64,000 nucleotides of DNA from Pseudomonas sp. TH41 (lineage in GTDB: Bacteria > Pseudomonadota > Gammaproteobacteria > Pseudomonadales > Pseudomonadaceae), in the NCBI RefSeq assembly GCF_016650695.1, contig NZ_JAEKFH010000003.1:1012001-1076000 (forward strand). The letters are read 5' to 3'. Each line of letters opens with the position of its first letter. The first letter of the stretch is position 1. The position numbers and the translations under genes are program-made. Shown here piece by piece: positions 60,288 to 64,000 of this stretch. A model generated the notes under the pieces. The model did not search any database and was not told the origin of the DNA. It saw only the letters and a list, made by a program, of their open reading frames with translations.

Positions 60288-61486
60288 AAATGGCGATCCT
60301 GCTCTTTTTCTGTGCAGATTTTAATGATCGCTTCGAGCCAACCTATGTCAGCCTTTCCACCAGATGCCATAGCAGACAATCTGATGCGCTCACTTGTGTT
60401 GCTCCGTCTGATCAAATGGTCGAACAAGTCGCGATCCGCTTCCTGCGATGATGCTCTGGGGGTTCTGACGATCCGGCGAATTTCGGCGTCAATACGGCGA
60501 GGACTTCCGTTATTAGCTGAAAGACTCGCCCAGCGTTCAAGTGTTTCACATAGTGCGGAATGACCGTTGTTGGCATCGTAGTGGATTGGCGTAATGCCGC
60601 GCGCCTTCCAGTCCTCAAGCGCCACAGGGTCAGGCGTATGAGATCCAAAAAATGTAAACCGCTCCTTCAAATCCCCAAAGCGAGATCCATCTGCCGCAAC
60701 TGCATTTAACAGATATCGCATTGGTGGATCGTTAGCGCTGTAACCCACCAAGACCAAGTGGTACAAGCGGGCGGCGTCGTAAATTAGATCAGGAACAACA
60801 CGACGACGTAGATAAAACTCGCCAAAGTCTTGGTCCGAAATAACTAGTTCGGATACGCGACTTGGCTGTGGGTCAAGCACACCATGGATATGAAGCACTC
60901 CTGCGAAATCTAACTGCCGGGTCGGCCTGGGAATAGCCCCAAGTGAATAGGTCTGAATGATAGAGCCGCGGCGCTTCCCTGCTCGCTGAAGAAGCTGATC
61001 AAAGTTTGTCGTAACGATGGTGACCGCTCCCCCACGATCCGCAAGGCGCATAAGCGCACGATGAATAGGCGCTGGCTGACTATTCCCTGCTCGCAAGCGT
61101 TCAGCTACTGCATGTCGAACTCGACTATCGCCGCGCGTGAGGCCGTCAAGCCGTCTCTCAAGCATGCCAAGGACTACGTCGAAGTCTCCGCTAATGAACC
61201 GCTTGACCTCCGCCTTCTGCGGATCAGTGAGGTGTGATATCTCTGCTTCCCATTGATTACATGCTCCACGCGGCAATTTGGAAAGCACCGAATGAACGCT
61301 AGGATCTAATTTTTGGTAAACATCGACTACGAGCTGACGGAAGTCTGGCAATTTAGCGGGCATCGAAATGCCAGCACCGCATATAAAAAGAACCTGGCCG
61401 CGTGCGTGAGCGAGAAGAAGTCGCTCTGGTATCGCTGCGAGTCCCTTGCCGAGTGTGATTACGCGGTCTTGAGCAGATGTATCCAT
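60284..61486 (-). CDS. SIR2-family NAD-binding protein, probable defence NADase
   Basis: 400 residues. The SIR2 Rossmann core is visible: FICGAGIS (residues 34-41) for NAD binding, VTTNFDQLL (158-166) with the conserved Asn and Asp, LHIHG (H199/H201) at the catalytic-histidine position, and LVGYSANDPPMRYLL (246-260) typical of the SIR2_2 group. These proteins are usually NAD-depleting effectors of anti-phage systems rather than deacetylases; no zinc-binding CxxC pairs are present. It is the first gene of a two-gene operon with the 909-residue protein (ATGA overlap). Phage defence is inferred. Confidence 0.88.
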   Translation of the reverse strand: MDTSAQDRVITLGKGLAAIPERLLLAHARGQVLFICGAGISMPAKLPDFRQLVVDVYQKLDPSVHSVLSKLPRGACNQWEAEISHLTDPQKAEVKRFISGDFDVVLGMLERRLDGLTRGDSRVRHAVAERLRAGNSQPAPIHRALMRLADRGGAVTIVTTNFDQLLQRAGKRRGSIIQTYSLGAIPRPTRQLDFAGVLHIHGVLDPQPSRVSELVISDQDFGEFYLRRRVVPDLIYDAARLYHLVLVGYSANDPPMRYLLNAVAADGSRFGDLKERFTFFGSHTPDPVALEDWKARGITPIHYDANNGHSALCETLERWASLSANNGSPRRIDAEIRRIVRTPRASSQEADRDLFDHLIRRSNTSERIRLSAMASGGKADIGWLEAIIKICTEKEQDRHL

Positions 61487-61947
61487 TTTTTAATTTCAAG
61501 TCCGTTTTGTGGGTGGCTAATTTCCGCGAGCTGACCAGCGTAAAAGGGCACAGAATACCTCTCAGGCACTTAAATCGGCATCCTGAAAAACATCTGAATC
61601 TCGAGTTAATTCCTCGAATAAAAAAGGGAAGACCACATTTTCCGACTCGAGCGGTTTGGGAGATAAGCCTTCGACGGTTGCAGGAAAGAAATCTGCACGA
61701 TACCCTCCCACCGTCGCTGCCAATTCAGCGACCGGGTGTGGAAACCCGTGTAATTCAAGGCGCAACAGCGCCCCCATCACGTCTGCCGGCGCTTTTTTTA
61801 TGCCTGCGGCGTGAGTTATGGCGGCTGTGCGTGGGACGTCTTCGGGCGTACCGGTTTCCTTGATTCCCGGTTTTCCACCCTGCGCACAGCTGTCACCCAT
61901 TCGTGTGGAAACGAACGTGGCAGCTCCTCATATCAAGGAGTCTGATA
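61487..61947 (+). promoter_or_regulatory. Structured leader region upstream of the DUF3077 gene
   Basis: About 460 bases without a supported gene. Segment 61759-61799 can form two mutually exclusive hairpins: GGCGC with GCGCC, or AGCGCC (61767-61772) with GGCGCT (61788-61793) followed by T7, as in an attenuator. Further on, AGCTGTCAC..GTGGCAGCT (about 61887-61926) forms a long hairpin just before the ribosome binding site of the next small frame. The open frame on the opposite strand (61562-61900) is judged a shadow. Confidence 0.5.
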
Positions 61948-62064
61948 ATGCGCAGCATGAATCCGTACAAAATTTGGCTTTTCCATCAACGCAATTCCCA
62001 ATCGCGTAACGCCTCACCATCCACCCTCCCCCACAGCCTCTCCATCCCCGGAGATGCCCAATGA
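61948..62064 (+). CDS. Small upstream ORF coupled to the DUF3077 gene
   Basis: 38 codons starting MRSMNPYKIWLFHQRNSQSR, with a strong AAGGAG box 7 nt upstream. Its TGA overlaps the ATG of the next gene as ATGA, a classic translational-coupling arrangement. The downstream gene has only a weak box of its own (CCGGAG). It could be a coupling leader rather than a functional protein. Confidence 0.5.
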   Translation: MRSMNPYKIWLFHQRNSQSRNASPSTLPHSLSIPGDAQ

Positions 62065-62372
62065 CCGATCAACCAGAACTCAAAACCATCGGCCTAACCC
62101 CCGCCATCTACTGCTCAGACCAACCCCTGTTCCACGTCACTCGCGACGTCCCTCTCGGCGATGCGTTAGCCATGGCTTCTGATTTTCTGTTTCTGGCTAA
62201 GGCGCTTACTGAAGATGCGGCTTACGCCAGAGACACCGACCGCCACGCATGGGCCGCGCATTATTTGACGGCGATGAGTAAGGCGGTGGTTGATGATGCG
62301 GTGAAGGTGCTGACGCGTAATCGGGATACCACTGTCACACCTAAGCGGGCGGCGGCGAAGTCTGAAGGGTAG
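62061..62372 (+). CDS. DUF3077-family small protein
   Basis: 103 residues. The central segment (VPLGDALAMASDFLFLAKAL, then DRHAWAAHYLTAMSKAVVDD) matches the DUF3077 proteins found in many copies in Pseudomonas. Function is unknown. It is soluble and helical with a basic tail. It is translationally coupled to a 38-codon upstream frame and lies behind an attenuator-like leader. A terminator follows about 125 bases later, past a single REP. Confidence 0.8.
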   Translation: MTDQPELKTIGLTPAIYCSDQPLFHVTRDVPLGDALAMASDFLFLAKALTEDAAYARDTDRHAWAAHYLTAMSKAVVDDAVKVLTRNRDTTVTPKRAAAKSEG

Positions 62373-62446
62373 TGGTTGAAACGTGGGGAGCGGGCAGCTT
62401 GGGATGGTGGCAGTACATTGAGCATTGATGTGGCTGACCTGGCGCT

Positions 62447-62470
62447 TTCGCGAGCAGGCTCGCTCCCACA
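62447..62470. repeat. Single REP unit
   Basis: TTCGCGAGCAGGCTCGCTCC plus CACA, one arm of the REPIN class seen at 47171-47260. Confidence 0.75.
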
Positions 62471-62496
62471 TTATTGAATTGTGTTTGGCTGGCTGG

Positions 62497-62519
62497 AGCC
62501 CCGAGTTTTCGGGGCTTTT
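62497..62519 (+). terminator. Terminator downstream of the DUF3077 gene
   Basis: AGCCCCGA pairs with TCGGGGCT around a GTTT loop, followed by TTTAATT. On the minus strand there is no good U-tract. Confidence 0.8.
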
Positions 62520-62530
62520 AATTGTTCAGT

Positions 62531-62827
62531 TCAGAGCAGGTGTTGGGAAATCAGCTTTGAGATTTCCACCATTGATGTCTTGCCGGTGAATTCAAACTTC
62601 ACCTTTCCCAGCGACGAAAAGTAGATCTCCAATTCGGAGTCCAGGTCGAACGTGCCGGCCGTTTCCACCGAGTACGCGACGATGTTTTTGTAGGGCAACG
62701 AGGTGAAGTCTTTTTTGCTGCCGGTGAGGCCCTGCACGTTGACGGCGATGATGCGTTTGTTGGTGAACACCACACCGTCGCGCATGGATTTGTACGCGTC
62801 GATGACCTGCTCTCCTTCCAATAGTGA
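62531..62827 (-). pseudogene. 5'-truncated bacterial PH-domain protein
   Basis: About 97 residues (..LLEGEQVIDAYKSMRDGVVF.., TNKRIIAVNVQGLTGSKK) match the bacterial pleckstrin-homology proteins (bPH), which normally have about 30 more N-terminal residues. The reading frame enters directly from a GGGACGGATTTATTTT element at 62829, with no proper start codon (only TTG at 62821). Everything downstream of the break looks intact. Function of the family is unknown. Confidence 0.75.
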
Positions 62828-62828
62828 A

Positions 62829-62887
62829 GGAAAAAGGGGACGGATTTATTTTCCGAGTCGTCCAATAATAAATCTGTCCCATTTTCC
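62829..62887. repeat. GGGGACGGATTTATTTT element (copy 4)
   Basis: GGAAAAAGGGGACGGATTTATT pairs with AATAAATCTGTCCCATTTTCC around a centre of about 14 bases. It lies exactly between two truncated genes. Confidence 0.85.
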
Positions 62888-62916
62888 GCAGGCATCACCT
62901 TCTATCCACGACCGAT

Positions 62917-63078
62917 GAAAACAGGCTGGAATCCGTCTGCGAGCGTTTAACTCTGTCGTTGCAAGCAGCCCATCGACTGCTCAAGGTCGCGCGCACGCTG
63001 GCGGACCTTGAACAAACCGACGGGATCAGACGCGAGCATTTGGCCGAGGCGCTGCAATATCGGCCGACAATGCTCTAG
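62917..63078 (+). pseudogene. ComM (YifB) C-terminal fragment
   Basis: The plus strand encodes ENRLESVCERLTLSLQAAHR and then LLKVARTLADLEQTDGIRRE followed by HLAEALQYRPTML and a stop at 63076. This is the typical C-terminal helical lid of the Mg-chelatase-like AAA ATPase ComM/YifB. The roughly 440 residues normally upstream are absent, and the sequence begins just beyond a palindromic element. It is therefore a fragment. Confidence 0.85.
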
Positions 63079-63084
63079 CCGGTG

Positions 63085-64000
63085 TCACCCCTTGGTCAGA
63101 TCAACCAACGGCGTCTGCCGCACCTCAGTCTCCCGCCCACCCTGAATCTCGCTCACCTGCTTCAAGGCCTTATCCACAGCCGCCTTATCCGCCAACAAGC
63201 TGTAGCTGATGCGGAACTGCTTGTGTTCCTTCGGCCCAATTGTCGGTACCAGGTTCAGTGGCCGCTGATAACGGCGGTTGTAGGAAAAACTTGTCCCCGG
63301 CTCCAGCCCCGTGACATAGCCCTGGCCTTGGGTATCGGTGTTTTTCCACAGAGAAAACACGGGCAGTGTCTGAGTATTGAAACCGACCGAAACACCCAGG
63401 CTGCCGGCCTTGTTATGCAACACGGTCAACGTATCGCCCTTGGCATCGGCATACGGCACCACGTTGTAAACCGTTTCGTCGTAGTCCTTGGTCGGTGCGC
63501 GGTAGGTTTGCCAGTCGGGCAGATCGCCCTTGGCCTTGTCGTTAAACGGCGACACCTGTTTCACCGGCGCGGCGAAACGAGCGCCCTGCTCCAGGAACGG
63601 GGTGCTGAAGTTACTGTGATACAGCGCCTGGTATTCCTTCGGATAGTCACCGTTGTTGGTCAGGGTGTCGTTGAGGGCGAATACTACGCTGCCGGGTTCG
63701 GTGACCAGTTCGGTCGCGACGGAGAAGTCGACCTTCTTGAACGCCTGCTCTTTCAGTTCGCCGCGCAGGGTGATGGCGTACGGTGGTTTTTCATCGATGT
63801 GCAGGGTGACTTTGTTCGCAGGAATGTTGGCGGCCCGACCGTGCAGGGTCAGCAGTTCGCCGTTGTCGACGCCGGGGTGGCCGACCCATTCGTATCCGCA
63901 GCGGGTGACCAGCTCATTGAAACCTTCCAGCCAGCCCAGACCACCGCGGCCATTGAGTTCGATGAAGGACGGATTGACCACTTCCTTGACCGGCGAATCC
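63085..64000 (-). CDS. Aldose 1-epimerase-like (DUF4432) protein, 5' end outside the window
   Basis: At least 305 residues are visible; the frame stays open to the window edge, so the N-terminus is missing. The pattern RCGYEWVGHPGVDNG, LHGRAANIPA and YHSNFSTPFLEQGARFAAP fits the DUF4432/aldose-epimerase-like fold, a beta-sandwich that mutarotates sugars or acts on glycosides. Substrate is unknown. It ends 7 bases from the comM fragment on the other strand. Confidence 0.8.
   Translation of the reverse strand, partial: DSPVKEVVNPSFIELNGRGGLGWLEGFNELVTRCGYEWVGHPGVDNGELLTLHGRAANIPANKVTLHIDEKPPYAITLRGELKEQAFKKVDFSVATELVTEPGSVVFALNDTLTNNGDYPKEYQALYHSNFSTPFLEQGARFAAPVKQVSPFNDKAKGDLPDWQTYRAPTKDYDETVYNVVPYADAKGDTLTVLHNKAGSLGVSVGFNTQTLPVFSLWKNTDTQGQGYVTGLEPGTSFSYNRRYQRPLNLVPTIGPKEHKQFRISYSLLADKAAVDKALKQVSEIQGGRETEVRQTPLVDLTKG

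Noticed and set aside
61562..61900. 112-residue minus-strand frame upstream of the DUF3077 gene
   Set aside because: It runs antisense to a structured leader with alternative hairpins, lacks a ribosome binding site and has no recognisable domain.
53536..62060. tRNA-Leu as the attachment site of an integrated island
   Set aside because: No integrase gene or fragment was seen downstream and no duplicate of the tRNA 3' end was found, so integration at this tRNA is not supported despite accessory content beyond it.

Overview
The window reads as a stretch of a Pseudomonas chromosome, most likely of the P. fluorescens group. The core gene order (guaB-guaA, xseA, leuA, der, bamB, hisS, ispG, rodZ, pilW, rlmN, ndk, the isc cluster, cysE, trmJ, suhB, secDF-yajC, tgt-queA, tRNA-Leu) is, from memory, the order in P. 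aeruginosa and relatives. The intergenic regions also carry many of the inverted REP pairs (REPINs) typical of that group. The genus is an inference; no rRNA or other typing marker is present.

Layout. (1) 1-9.2 kb: a pqi-type MCE lipid-transport operon with PqiA split in two, a four-helix membrane protein, and a tripartite efflux operon (outer-membrane factor, membrane fusion protein, DUF2955 pump). (2) 9.2-16.5 kb: an eroded accessory segment. Two paralogous DUF3313 lipoproteins flank a LysR relic and a small membrane protein. Beyond them lie an IS5 relic next to a 158-bp MITE-like element, an unknown HExxH metallopeptidase-like gene, a 63-bp tandem repeat and the N-terminal stub of a tyrosine integrase facing the 3' end of guaA. 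This looks like the remains of a genomic island integrated at guaA. (3) 16.5-53.6 kb: core genome for purine synthesis, exonuclease VII, leucine synthesis, a transaminase/omega-amidase pair, ribosome and envelope assembly, Fe-S cluster assembly under IscR, cysteine synthesis, tRNA modification and protein export. (4) 53.6-64 kb: a second accessory region downstream of tRNA-Leu. It holds a membrane protein of unknown function, a frameshifted small gene, a gene with a HEPN-like Rx4H motif, and a translationally coupled SIR2-domain plus 909-residue protein pair. It ends with a structured leader before a DUF3077 gene, two truncated genes meeting at a palindromic element, and the start-less end of an aldose-1-epimerase-like gene.

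The best candidate for an unusual system is the SIR2 / 909-aa pair (57558-61486), possibly together with the HEPN-like gene downstream on the same strand. The SIR2 protein keeps the NAD-site motifs. The partner has no P-loop that I can see, which argues against SIR2-HerA and SIR2-STAND. Recurrent hairpins built on GGGACAGATTTATTTT occur near 14.0, 56.0, 57.5 and 62.85 kb, at the edges of accessory genes and exactly at gene truncations, so they probably mark or drive rearrangement here.
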